64,000 nt of DNA from Candidatus Izemoplasmatales bacterium (GTDB taxonomy: Bacteria; Bacillota_I; Bacilli_A; Izemoplasmatales; Hujiaoplasmataceae). A model generated the notes under the pieces. That model saw only the letters and a program-made list of their open reading frames with translations. It was not told the origin of the DNA and made no database searches. Location: assembly GCA_041649275.1 (NCBI GenBank), contig JBAZNL010000001.1:124001-188000 (forward strand). The letters are read 5' to 3'. A program made the translations under genes and the position numbers. This document shows positions 49,389-57,298 of this stretch, piece after piece. The stretch's first letter is position 1. Every line of letters begins with the position of its first letter.

Positions 49389-51623
49389 TCACATGAAATC
49401 CTCGATCCGGAGGTTGTCCCCGGGCTCGGGTTCCGGCGTTTCGGAAAGGAAGCGCGACAGCATCGTCCGGCGCGGCGGTTCGAGACCGAGGACGCCGCGG
49501 CGGAGCGCCGGGACCTCGCCGATCATCACGAGCTTCTCCTTCGCCCGCGTGACGGCGGTGTAGAGCAGTTTCCGCTTCAGCATGATCGCGTGGCTGCGGA
49601 CGACCGGCATCACCACGAGCCTGAACTCGCTTCCCTGCGACTTGTGGATCGAGACGGCGTAGGCAAGCGTGAGCGCGTCGAGGTCCTTGACGTCGTATTT
49701 GACCGAATGACCGCCGAAATCGACGAGCATCTCGCGCTCGTCGAGGATCGCCGTGACAACGCCGATGTCGCCGTTCATGATCCCGTCCTCGGGCTGGTTG
49801 ACGAGCTGGAGGACCTTGTCGCGGAGCCGGAACGACTTCTCCCCGCGCGTCAGGGCGGGGATCTCGTGGTTCTTGTTGAAGGCATCCTGGATCAGACGGT
49901 TCAGGTTGTCGATGCCGCACTCGCCGCGGTACATCGGCGCGAGCACCTGGACGTCTTCGTTCAGGTCGTAGCCGGCGTTCTGGGCCTCGCGGAGGGTCCT
50001 CAGGACGAGTTCGGGAACCCGGTCTTCGGGCGCCCTGAACCAGGTGCGGTCGGGCTGGTTCGCGAGCACGTCGTCGGTCAGCCGCTGGTTCAGGATGTCG
50101 TAGGCGAGGGCGACGATCGAGGAGCCCTCCGCCTGGCGGTGGATCTTCTCGAGCCGGACGACGGGGAACCGTCCCGAGGCCATCAGGTCGGAGAGGACCT
50201 GGCCGGGGCCGACCGAGGGCAGCTGGTTGTCGTCGCCGACGATCACGATCTTGGCGTTGTCGCGGACTGCGCCGAAAAAGCGGAACGCGAGTTCCGCATC
50301 CATCATCGAAGCCTCGTCGACGACGACGAGCCTGGCGTCGAGGCGGGCGCGCTCGTCGTAGGCGAAATGACCCTCGAAGTCGTATCCGAGAAGACGGTGG
50401 ATCGTGGTCGCTTCGCGGCCGGTGGCGTCCGAAAGCCGCTTTGCGGCCTTTCCGGTCGGGGCGCAGAGACGGATCTTCGAAGCGATTCGCGGATCGCCCG
50501 AATGCATCGCCTCGTAGGTCGCGACGATGCCCTTGATGACCGTCGTCTTGCCGGTCCCGGGACCGCCGGTGACGATCGTGAAGCGCTGCGAGAGCGCCGT
50601 CTCGATCGCGGTCTTCTGGTTGTCGGTGTACTGGATGTCGTTCTGCGCCTCGAAATCGGCGACGTAGGCGCCGACGAGGTCGGGACGGAAGGCCGGATCT
50701 GGGCCGGCGGCGTCGAGCAGGCGGCGAGCGATGCCTTTCTCGGCCCTGTAATACGCCGCAAGGCTGTACGCCTCGGCGGTGACGACGATCTTCTCTTCGA
50801 GCGCGAGCGTCTCGAGGGCCTCCTCGATCGGTGCCGATTCGATGAAGGTCTCGTCGGCCGCGGTCAGGTACTTTGCGGCGTATTCCATGAGTCTCGCCTT
50901 GTCGAGGTAGGTGTCGCCGTACTTGCCGGCGTATTCCTGGAGGAGGAAGAGGATGACCGCCTGGATCCTTTTCGGGTTGTCGAAGCCGAAGCCGATCTTG
51001 AGGCCGATCTCGTCGGCGCGCCGGAAGCCGATGCCCTCGACGTCATCGATCAGGACGTAGGGATCGGCCTTGACGACGTCGATCGCCTTGTGGCCGTAGC
51101 GGCTGAAGATGCGCATCGCCATCCGGGGGGAGATGTCGAAGCCGTACAGCCAGATGAGCGCCGCCTCCTTCTGGCGGTTCTCGAGGACGGCCTCACGGAT
51201 CGCCTGCTTCAGTTCCTTGTTCAGCTTGGGGACCTTGTCGAGGGCGGAGACGTCCTGGGCGATCGCGGCGAGCGTGTCCGTCCCGAGGGCGTCGACGATC
51301 CGTTCGGCGGTCTTCGGACCGACGCCCTTGACGAGTCCGCTCGAGAGGTAGTCGACGAGACCCGCGCGGGTGTTGTCGACGATGCGCTCGAAGCGCTCCG
51401 CGGCGTACTGCTTGCCATAGCGCGGATGGTCGGTGACGGCCCCGTAGAAGCGATATTTGACCGCCGTCTCCAGTTTAGGAAAAAACCCACAGACGACGAT
51501 CGTGGGTTCGTAGTACGCGAGGCTCTTTTCCGAGGTGTCGGTCAGTTCGACCTTCAGGACGGAATAGGAATTCTCCTCGTTGAAAAACAGGTACTGCCTG
51601 ATGACGCCCTCGACGTGTTCCAT
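49389..51623 (-). CDS. recD2: RecD2-type ATP-dependent DNA helicase
   Basis: 5'-3' superfamily 1B helicase without RecBC partners. The N-terminal OB and helix-hairpin-helix region contains GLVKGVGPKTAERIV and VEGIGFRRADEIG. The motor has Walker A GGPGTGKTTV, motif II VVDEASMMD, motif III GDDNQLPSVGPG and motif VI YTAVTRAKEKL. 744 residues. Upstream of alaS in the same direction, as in Bacillus. Confidence 0.96.
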   Translation of the reverse strand: MEHVEGVIRQYLFFNEENSYSVLKVELTDTSEKSLAYYEPTIVVCGFFPKLETAVKYRFYGAVTDHPRYGKQYAAERFERIVDNTRAGLVDYLSSGLVKGVGPKTAERIVDALGTDTLAAIAQDVSALDKVPKLNKELKQAIREAVLENRQKEAALIWLYGFDISPRMAMRIFSRYGHKAIDVVKADPYVLIDDVEGIGFRRADEIGLKIGFGFDNPKRIQAVILFLLQEYAGKYGDTYLDKARLMEYAAKYLTAADETFIESAPIEEALETLALEEKIVVTAEAYSLAAYYRAEKGIARRLLDAAGPDPAFRPDLVGAYVADFEAQNDIQYTDNQKTAIETALSQRFTIVTGGPGTGKTTVIKGIVATYEAMHSGDPRIASKIRLCAPTGKAAKRLSDATGREATTIHRLLGYDFEGHFAYDERARLDARLVVVDEASMMDAELAFRFFGAVRDNAKIVIVGDDNQLPSVGPGQVLSDLMASGRFPVVRLEKIHRQAEGSSIVALAYDILNQRLTDDVLANQPDRTWFRAPEDRVPELVLRTLREAQNAGYDLNEDVQVLAPMYRGECGIDNLNRLIQDAFNKNHEIPALTRGEKSFRLRDKVLQLVNQPEDGIMNGDIGVVTAILDEREMLVDFGGHSVKYDVKDLDALTLAYAVSIHKSQGSEFRLVVMPVVRSHAIMLKRKLLYTAVTRAKEKLVMIGEVPALRRGVLGLEPPRRTMLSRFLSETPEPEPGDNLRIEDFM

Positions 51624-51653
51624 GGGTTCATGATTCCTTTCGATGCGGCGAAA

Positions 51654-52916
51654 CTATTTCGCCATGAACGATTCGATGTCAGCGATCTCCTTCAGGATGC
51701 CCGCCGAGAGGTTCTTCCCGCCGGTCTCGGTGACGGCGACGTTGTCCTCGATGCGGATGCCGATGCCTTCCTCCTCGACGTAGATGCCGGGTTCGACCGT
51801 CAGGACAACGCCGGGCTTCAGGGGTTCGAGGTAGGTTCCGACGTCATGGACGTCGAGGCCGAGGAAGTGGCTGACGTTGTGGTAATAGTACTTCCCGACC
51901 TCCTCGGGGGTCTGGATCAGGCCGAGCCGGACCATCCCGGCGGCGAGCAGGTCGCGGGCGAACTTGTTCAAATCGGCCATCATCAGGCCGGGCCTGACGT
52001 AGGCGATCGTCTGCTTGTTCACGTCGAGGACGAGCTGGTAAAGTTCCTTCTGGCGGGGGCCGAACCTTCCCGAGATCGGGAACGTGCGGCTGATGTCGGA
52101 GGCATAGGGACCGGACAGCGCGCCGAGGTCGAGGAGCACGAGCGCCCCGTCGGGGACGTCCTTGTCGTTGTCCTCGTAATGGAGCACGGCGGCGTTCTTG
52201 CCGGAGGCGACGATCGGGTTGAAAGACATGCCCTCGGACCCGTGCTGCCTGAGCAGGTACTCGTAGTAGCCGGCGATCTCGCGTTCGTTCGTACCGCGGC
52301 GGGCGTGCTTCAGGACGCCCTCGATGGCGTAGCGCGAGTGGTCGACGGCATCCTCGATCGATGCGATCTCCTCGGGATCCTTCTCGCGGCGCATCGCGTC
52401 GAGGATCTCGCACGCGTCGTGCAGGGCGAGTTCGGGGTAGAGGTCGACGACGAAGCGCGACTTCACGAGCGCGGCGGCTTCGAAGTCAGCTTTCGGGCGG
52501 AACAGGTCGAGATAGAGGTGCGCGGGCTTCTGAACGACCGCGCGGCGGTTGTTGGAGAGACAGGTCGCGACGAACTCGCGGAACTCCGTCAGGTAGCGGA
52601 CGTTTCTCTCGTCGATGCCGGCGATCTCCGCCGCCTCCTCCTTCGTCATCCTCCGACCGAGCCACTTGTTGATGTAGTCGTTCGTCTCCTCGACGAAAAG
52701 GAACTCGAACACGCGTCCCTGGTCCTTCAGGATCACCAGGTTCATGTTGGGTTTGGAGAGGCCGGTCAGATAGTAGAAGTTGCGGTTGACTTCATAGGGA
52801 TAAAACTGGTCGGCGGTCTTGTGGGGCGCCTCGCCGGCGTAGAAGACGGCGATGGCACGGTCGGCCATTCTGGCGAGAAATCGCGCGCGATGGCGCTGGA
52901 ATACGGCTTTGTCCAT
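51654..52916 (-). CDS. Xaa-Pro aminopeptidase (M24B)
   Basis: Removes N-terminal residues preceding proline. The N-terminal AMP_N domain (1-140) is followed by a pita-bread catalytic domain. Metal ligands are the two Asp of LLDLGALSGPYASDISRT, His in HNVSHFLGLDVHD, Glu in TVEPGIYVEEEG and Glu in RIEDNVAVTE. About 420 residues. GAGG before the ATG at 52916 selects that start over 52925. Upstream of recD2, probably one transcript. Confidence 0.94.
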   Translation of the reverse strand: MDKAVFQRHRARFLARMADRAIAVFYAGEAPHKTADQFYPYEVNRNFYYLTGLSKPNMNLVILKDQGRVFEFLFVEETNDYINKWLGRRMTKEEAAEIAGIDERNVRYLTEFREFVATCLSNNRRAVVQKPAHLYLDLFRPKADFEAAALVKSRFVVDLYPELALHDACEILDAMRREKDPEEIASIEDAVDHSRYAIEGVLKHARRGTNEREIAGYYEYLLRQHGSEGMSFNPIVASGKNAAVLHYEDNDKDVPDGALVLLDLGALSGPYASDISRTFPISGRFGPRQKELYQLVLDVNKQTIAYVRPGLMMADLNKFARDLLAAGMVRLGLIQTPEEVGKYYYHNVSHFLGLDVHDVGTYLEPLKPGVVLTVEPGIYVEEEGIGIRIEDNVAVTETGGKNLSAGILKEIADIESFMAK

Positions 52917-52943
52917 GGTTCGCACCTCTGTTTCTATAGAACC

Positions 52944-52952
52944 ATTATATCA
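52944..52952 (-). promoter_or_regulatory. extended -10 promoter of the aminopeptidase gene
   Basis: Minus strand TGATATAAT, 28 bases before the start codon; no good -35 at normal spacing. Confidence 0.6.
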
Positions 52953-52973
52953 CGCGCATCCGGTTCAAGGCAG

Positions 52974-52998
52974 AAAAAAAGCGCGTCGCCGCGCTTTT
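52974..52998 (-). terminator. terminator of the padR-DUF1700-DUF4097 operon
   Basis: Stem AAGCGCG/CGCGCTT with a 4-base loop, followed by seven T in all on the minus strand; it starts inside the stop codon. Confidence 0.9.
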
Positions 52999-53896
52999 AG
53001 TCGATGAAGTTCAGACGAACGTCGCCGTTCGAGGTGTCGAGGTCGATCGTCGGCTCCAGGGACGTGTTGTAGCGGCCGTCGTTCTTCTCCTCGCCGTCGA
53101 TGTACATGTCCCCGTTCGACGTCTCCATCAGGATCCGGTAGTGGGCGTAATCGCCCACGATCGCGACGTCGATGCGGCCGTTCGAGGTGTCGACCTCGAG
53201 GTCGTCGGCGACGAGGCCGTCGACATCGACGGGACCGTTCGAGGTCTTCAGAACGACCTCGCCCAGGGCGACGAGACCGTCGATGCTGATCTTTCCGTTG
53301 GAGGTGCGGAAGGTGACCTTCCCGAAGGCCGTGACGTTTTCGACGTCGAACGCGCCGTTGCTGGAGACCATCTCGAGATCCCCGGCGACGTCGACGTCCA
53401 GAAGGTTGATCTCGCCATTGGAGGTGTACGCGTCGATCCCGGTGAGGGCGGTCATGCCGGCGATGTCGATGCCGCCGTTGGACGTCGTCAAGTCGAGGGA
53501 GAGGACGGCGTCGGCTGGCAGGTACAGGGTGCAGCCGTAGTATTCCGGCGAGATCGGCCAGAGCCACTGGAAGTCGAACCATTCGAAGCCGAAGTCGAGT
53601 TCCTCCTCGAACGCAAGCGAGGTCGCGTCTTCGGTGACGACGACGGGATCCTCGGCGGTCTCGTAGTAGACGATCCGGATCTGGTCCGTCTCCGACGGGA
53701 CCACGTCGATGCGCTTGTTGGCGAAGACGAGCTTGACGAGTTCGAGGGTGCCGACGTCGTAGGTTTCGTCGACGAGGATGAAGTCGTCGTCGGTGAGACG
53801 GTGGAAGGCGCCGGTGCCGCCGGCGATGAGACCGGCGATCACGAGACCGAGACCGACGAGGAAGATGCCGAGTGAGATTCTACCAAGGATTTTCAT
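52997..53896 (-). CDS. DUF4097 beta-helix membrane-anchored protein
   Basis: 299 residues with one N-terminal membrane helix (ISLGIFLVGLGLVIAGLIAG) and an extended repeat region at residues 130-299. Eight repeats share the core [TS]SNG followed by a hydrophobic-x-hydrophobic strand (for example TSNGKISIDG and TSNGPVDVDG), as expected of a DUF4097 right-handed beta-solenoid. There is also a Trp/Phe-rich patch (FGFEWFDFQWLWP). Known partner of DUF1700 and PadR genes. Role probably in envelope stress sensing, unproven. Confidence 0.88.
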   Translation of the reverse strand: MKILGRISLGIFLVGLGLVIAGLIAGGTGAFHRLTDDDFILVDETYDVGTLELVKLVFANKRIDVVPSETDQIRIVYYETAEDPVVVTEDATSLAFEEELDFGFEWFDFQWLWPISPEYYGCTLYLPADAVLSLDLTTSNGGIDIAGMTALTGIDAYTSNGEINLLDVDVAGDLEMVSSNGAFDVENVTAFGKVTFRTSNGKISIDGLVALGEVVLKTSNGPVDVDGLVADDLEVDTSNGRIDVAIVGDYAHYRILMETSNGDMYIDGEEKNDGRYNTSLEPTIDLDTSNGDVRLNFID

Positions 53897-54453
53897 TTCA
53901 GTTCTCCGATCTTCTTTCTGATTTTTTCAACGAATTCGAGACTTTTCTCGATCAGGCCCTTCGAGGCCCGGATCAGCGTTTTGAACCCCCAGATTCCGGC
54001 GAGGAACAGACCGGCGCCGATCAGGGCGCCCCCGGCGTACATCATCAGGGTGGCGGTCGTGGGGTCGGCGACGGAGTCGCGGAAATAGGCGACGATCGCG
54101 GTGAAGACGAGCGAGACGCCGCTTACGAGGAACGAGAAGGCGAGCGATCCGGCGACGATCACGAACAGGCCGAAGAGCGCGTACGCGGCGATTCTGACGG
54201 TGATGTCGAAGACCTTCCGGAGCTGGAAATCCTTCTTCTCCCTGACGTTGGTGACGAACCCTTCGTCCTTTCGGATCGTGCGGACGATCGTCTCGACCGA
54301 ACCGAGTCGATCGATGAAGTCGGTTTCGTCGTCGCCCGAGTCGCGAGCGTCCTGGATCAGCTCTTCGTAGTAGCGCACGATCTCCGCCTTCTCCGTCGGG
54401 GAGATCCCGGTCAGCGCCTTGTCGAGCCTGTAGAGAAATTCGTACCTGTTCAT
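53893..54453 (-). CDS. DUF1700 membrane protein
   Basis: 186 residues. The N-terminal cytosolic helical region (MNRYEFLYRLDKALTGISP... with YYEELIQDARDSG) is the DUF1700 signature. Two or three membrane segments follow (IAAYALFGLFVIVAGSLAF and LMMYAGGALIGAGLFLAG), ending in a basic helix. It overlaps both neighbours by four bases. Likely acts with the DUF4097 protein. Confidence 0.87.
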   Translation of the reverse strand: MNRYEFLYRLDKALTGISPTEKAEIVRYYEELIQDARDSGDDETDFIDRLGSVETIVRTIRKDEGFVTNVREKKDFQLRKVFDITVRIAAYALFGLFVIVAGSLAFSFLVSGVSLVFTAIVAYFRDSVADPTTATLMMYAGGALIGAGLFLAGIWGFKTLIRASKGLIEKSLEFVEKIRKKIGELK

Positions 54454-54767
54454 GAACGTCCCCCCTCGGACAGAATGTAATCATAGATGCGCTTGGTCTC
54501 TTCGAAGTCCGCGCGCGATTCGCGGAGTTTCGCGACGCCGGCCGCCGTGATGCGGTAGTAGCGGCGAAGCCGCGAGTTGTACTCCTCGGTGAAGGTATCG
54601 ACGAATCCCTGGCTTTCGAGCCGCTTCAGGATGGGATAGAGCGTCGATTCGGAGATTTCGATGATTCCCGACACGTCCTGGATGATCTTGTATCCGTACG
54701 ACGCGGCGCTCTTGAGCGAGGCGAGCACGAGCAGTTCGAGAAAGCCTTTTTTCAATTGGGCATCCAA
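54450..54767 (-). CDS. PadR-family transcriptional regulator
   Basis: 105-residue winged-helix regulator with the PadR core LLVLASLKSAASYGYKI and ESTLYPILKRLESQGFV, ending in a short dimerisation helix. The start is TTG at 54767, with GGGGG seven bases upstream; the nearby ATG at 54763 is out of frame. First gene of the operon, probably repressing its own promoter through the palindrome at 54771-54810. Confidence 0.93.
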   Translation of the reverse strand: MDAQLKKGFLELLVLASLKSAASYGYKIIQDVSGIIEISESTLYPILKRLESQGFVDTFTEEYNSRLRRYYRITAAGVAKLRESRADFEETKRIYDYILSEGGRS

Positions 54768-54770
54768 CGT

Positions 54771-54819
54771 AATACCCCCTTACGCATAATACTATACAAT
54801 GCGTGGTATTGTTTGTCAA
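54771..54819 (-). promoter_or_regulatory. padR promoter with overlapping palindromic operator
   Basis: Minus strand TTGACA (54814-54819), 17-bp spacer, TATAGT (54791-54796). Arms ACGCAT (54782-54787) and ATGCGT (54799-54804) are separated by 11 bases and enclose the -10. Outer half-sites AATACC (54771-54776) and GGTATT (54805-54810) extend it asymmetrically. I infer autoregulation by PadR. Confidence 0.8.
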
Positions 54820-54838
54820 CCCCTTTTCGCACGATTCG

Positions 54839-54873
54839 AAAAAAAAAGAAAACCCTCACCGCGAAGGCGAGGG
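54839..54873 (-). terminator. terminator of the VTT-domain gene
   Basis: Stem CCCTCGCC/GGTGAGGG (one mismatch) followed by TTTTCTTTTTTT on the minus strand. Confidence 0.88.
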
Positions 54874-54877
54874 ACGA

Positions 54878-55486
54878 TCATGCGGTACGACGCTCGCGCA
54901 CCCGTTTGACGATCCACCCGAGAAAGAAGAGGAGCGCGTACGCGAGCATCAGCCAGAGGACGTTCAGGGGATGCTCCTGGATGTTGAAGAGCGAGCCGAG
55001 GAAGACGATGAAGACGATGATCACGATCCGCGAGACGCCGGTCAGAAACAAGTAGCGTCCCACCTTCACCTTCGTGAACGCGAGCACGTAGTTCATGATC
55101 GAACTCGGAAGGAACGGATTGGACATGAGCGCGAGGATCATGGCGGTGTTCCCGCCGGCGGCGATGTTCACGAACCGGCGGCCGAACGGACTCGCCTCCA
55201 CCTTGACGGCGAACCGTTCGCCCCAGACGCTGCGGATCACCAGGAAGATCCCGAACATCGCCGCAAACGAGCCGACGGCAGACAGGACGATCGTCAGGAC
55301 CGTACCGCCGGCGGGACCGTAGGCGGCCGAGAGGACGCCGAGGTTGGCGGCGACGATCGCCGTGAGCGGGAGCGACGGGATCAGGGCTTCGACGACGGGG
55401 AAAAGCAATGTCGCGAGCGGAGCGATCCAGGCGTGGTCCGCCAGGAAGGCGAGATAGGCGTCGATCAGGTTTTGGATGAACTGCAT
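54878..55486 (-). CDS. VTT-domain (TVP38/DedA-like) membrane protein
   Basis: 202 residues with about five membrane segments. The segment FPVVEALIPSLPLTAIVAAN carries the Glu-Pro pattern of VTT (SNARE-associated) proteins, and GGNTAMILALMSNPFLPSS is the second conserved loop. Related proteins act in lipid scrambling or undecaprenyl phosphate recycling; which applies here is unknown. Monocistronic between two terminators. Confidence 0.85.
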   Translation of the reverse strand: MQFIQNLIDAYLAFLADHAWIAPLATLLFPVVEALIPSLPLTAIVAANLGVLSAAYGPAGGTVLTIVLSAVGSFAAMFGIFLVIRSVWGERFAVKVEASPFGRRFVNIAAGGNTAMILALMSNPFLPSSIMNYVLAFTKVKVGRYLFLTGVSRIVIIVFIVFLGSLFNIQEHPLNVLWLMLAYALLFFLGWIVKRVRERRTA

Positions 55487-55513
55487 GGAATCGCCGCCTT
55501 TCCTTCGGAGATG

Positions 55514-55539
55514 AAAAGGAGCATCCTTCCGGATGCCCC
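55514..55539 (-). terminator. terminator of gap
   Basis: Stem GGGGCATCC/GGATGCTCC (one G-T pair) with a GGAA loop followed by TTTT on the minus strand. Confidence 0.8.
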
Positions 55540-55553
55540 TGGTCGGGTTTCGC

Positions 55554-56564
55554 TTAGATCAGATGGGCGAAGTGCTTGAGGGTCCGGATCATCTGCGAGG
55601 TATAGGACATCTCGTTGTCATACCAGGACATGACCTTGACCAGCTGCTTGCCTTCGACTTCCATCACGGCGGTGCAGGAGGCGTCGAACATCGTCCCCTG
55701 CGTGATGCCGATGACGTCGGAGGAGACGATCGGATCCTCCGTGTAGCCGACCGTGTCGGACTGCGCGGCCTTGACGGCGGCGTTGATCTCGTCACGCGTG
55801 ACGTTCTTCTTCAGTTCGACGACGAGGTCGACGATCGAGCCGGTGATGACCGGGACGCGGAGGGCGATGCCGTCCATCTTGCCCTTGAGCTGCGGCAGGA
55901 CGAGCGCGACGGCTTTGGCGGCGCCGGTCGTCGACGGGACGATGTTGGCGGCGGCGGAACGTCCGCGACGGCTGGCGATGCCGGCCTTGTGCGGGCCGTC
56001 GAGGGTGATCTGGTCGTTGGTGTAGGCGTGGACGGTGGTCATGTATCCCTTCACGATTCCGAAGTTCTCATCGAGGATCTTGGCGATCGGGGCGAGGCAG
56101 TTGGTCGTGCAGGAGGCGGCGGAGAGGATCGTCTCGGTGCCGGTCAGGGTGTTCTCATTGACGCCGTAGACGATCGTCGGGATGTCCTTCTCCTTGGCGG
56201 GAGCGGACAGGACGACGCGCTTCGCGCCGGCCTGGAGGTGAAGGGCGGCCTTGTCACGGGACGTGAAGAGGCCGGTGCACTCGAGGACGACGTCGACGTT
56301 GTACTGGGCCCACGGGAGGAGCTGCGGTTCCTTGATCGCGAAGACGGGGATCTTGACGCCGTCGACGACGAGGTCGGTGCCGGCGAAGGAGACGGGCTTG
56401 CCGTAGCGGCCTTGGGCGGTGTCGTACTTGAGAAGGTAGGCGAGCTGCTCGGCGTCGGTGAGGTCGTTGATGGCGACGATTTCGAAATCCGGGTTTCCGA
56501 ACATGACGCGGAAGGCCAGGCGGCCGATCCTGCCGAATCCGTTGATTGCGACTTTGACTGACAT
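55554..56564 (-). CDS. gap: glyceraldehyde-3-phosphate dehydrogenase
   Basis: Glycolytic oxidation of glyceraldehyde-3-phosphate to 1,3-bisphosphoglycerate. NAD-binding INGFGRIGRLAFR, Asp in INDLTDA (indicating NAD rather than NADP), the active site SAASCTTNCLAP, and WYDNEMSY at the C-terminus. 336 residues. AGGAGG precedes the ATG. It stands alone here, not next to pgk. Confidence 0.98.
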   Translation of the reverse strand: MSVKVAINGFGRIGRLAFRVMFGNPDFEIVAINDLTDAEQLAYLLKYDTAQGRYGKPVSFAGTDLVVDGVKIPVFAIKEPQLLPWAQYNVDVVLECTGLFTSRDKAALHLQAGAKRVVLSAPAKEKDIPTIVYGVNENTLTGTETILSAASCTTNCLAPIAKILDENFGIVKGYMTTVHAYTNDQITLDGPHKAGIASRRGRSAAANIVPSTTGAAKAVALVLPQLKGKMDGIALRVPVITGSIVDLVVELKKNVTRDEINAAVKAAQSDTVGYTEDPIVSSDVIGITQGTMFDASCTAVMEVEGKQLVKVMSWYDNEMSYTSQMIRTLKHFAHLI

Positions 56565-56610
56565 TCTGTGATCCTCCTATGGATGGAATCTATCGTGTGA
56601 CTTCGTTTCT

Positions 56611-56639
56611 ATTCTACAATGTTTCATGCCTTTTTACAA
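56611..56639 (-). promoter_or_regulatory. promoter of gap
   Basis: Minus strand TTGTAA (56634-56639), 17-bp spacer, TAGAAT (56611-56616). Confidence 0.7.
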
Positions 56640-56685
56640 CACAATGAACCGGATAAAACGCTTTCAGCACGGGCCCGGAAACGCA

Positions 56686-56711
56686 AAGGAAAGGGACGGT
56701 TTCCCGTCCCC
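56686..56711 (-). terminator. terminator of spx
   Basis: Stem GGGACGG/CCGTCCC with a GAAA loop followed by TTTCCTTT on the minus strand. Confidence 0.8.
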
Positions 56712-56716
56712 TCGTC

Positions 56717-57169
56717 CTATTTCGCTTCCGCCTTCCTGGTCGCGCTCATGCACTCCCGAAGGCTGTTCTTGTACTCGCAGTTCTCCGAGCAGTTCTCGCA
56801 GAACACCGTCTGGCGTAGCCGCGCCGGGATGAACGCGCGGATCTCGTCCTCGTTGTAGCCCGTCTGCATGATCTTGTCGTTCACGATGATCGGGCGCTTC
56901 AGGATCGTCGGGTTGTCGATGATGAAGTCGGCGAGTTCGCCGAACCGCATCTCCTCGGTGTCCATGTTCGAATCCTTGAAGATCTTCGAACGAGTCGAGA
57001 TGATGTCCTCGAAGCCGTTTTCGGAGAACTTGAGCATGTTGATGATGTCGTCCCTCGTCAGGCGGATGCCGACGATGTTCTTTTCCTTGTAGGCTATCTT
57101 GTTCTCGTCCAGCCAGCGCTTCGCCTTGCGGCAGGACGAGCAGCTTGAACTCGTGTACAGCGTGATCAT
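56717..57169 (-). CDS. spx: Spx-family redox-sensing transcriptional regulator with Cys-rich tail
   Basis: Arsenate-reductase-like protein that binds the RNA polymerase alpha C-terminal domain and controls thiol-stress genes. The redox CxxC is Cys10/Cys13 in YTSSSCSSCRKAKRW. The polymerase-contact Gly region is ENGFEDIISTRSKIF, and RRPIIV/GYNEDEIR-like text (KRPIIVNDKIMQTGYNEDEI) is present. Canonical Spx ends near residue 131. This protein carries an extra tail with four Cys (VFCENCSENCEYKNSLREC). GAGG lies before the ATG. Confidence 0.92.
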   Translation of the reverse strand: MITLYTSSSCSSCRKAKRWLDENKIAYKEKNIVGIRLTRDDIINMLKFSENGFEDIISTRSKIFKDSNMDTEEMRFGELADFIIDNPTILKRPIIVNDKIMQTGYNEDEIRAFIPARLRQTVFCENCSENCEYKNSLRECMSATRKAEAK

Positions 57170-57196
57170 GTTGCCACCTCATCTGCTTTTTAAGAT

Positions 57197-57225
57197 ATTA
57201 TAACACGGAGACCGCGTTTGATAAA
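57197..57225 (-). promoter_or_regulatory. promoter of spx
   Basis: Minus strand TTTATC (57220-57225), 17-bp spacer, TATAAT (57197-57202). Divergent from the pepF promoter. Confidence 0.65.
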
Positions 57226-57244
57226 CCTCTTTTCGGAAGAATGA

Positions 57245-57253
57245 TGGTATAAT
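57245..57253 (+). promoter_or_regulatory. extended -10 promoter of pepF
   Basis: TGGTATAAT, an extended -10, 46 bases before the ATG; the -35 is poor. Confidence 0.6.
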
Positions 57254-57298
57254 ATACACACCCGCACCACCCAAATTCACCAGACAGGAGCATATCCC

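Noticed and set aside
49590..53000. An 1136-codon plus-strand frame over recD2 and the aminopeptidase
   Set aside because: Composition is that of an antisense shadow and the minus-strand genes carry complete catalytic motifs.
53100..53480. The repeated SNG codons of the DUF4097 gene as a DNA repeat or CRISPR-like array
   Set aside because: The repeats are protein-level, with varying DNA sequence and codon-multiple spacing, so they are a beta-solenoid and not an array.
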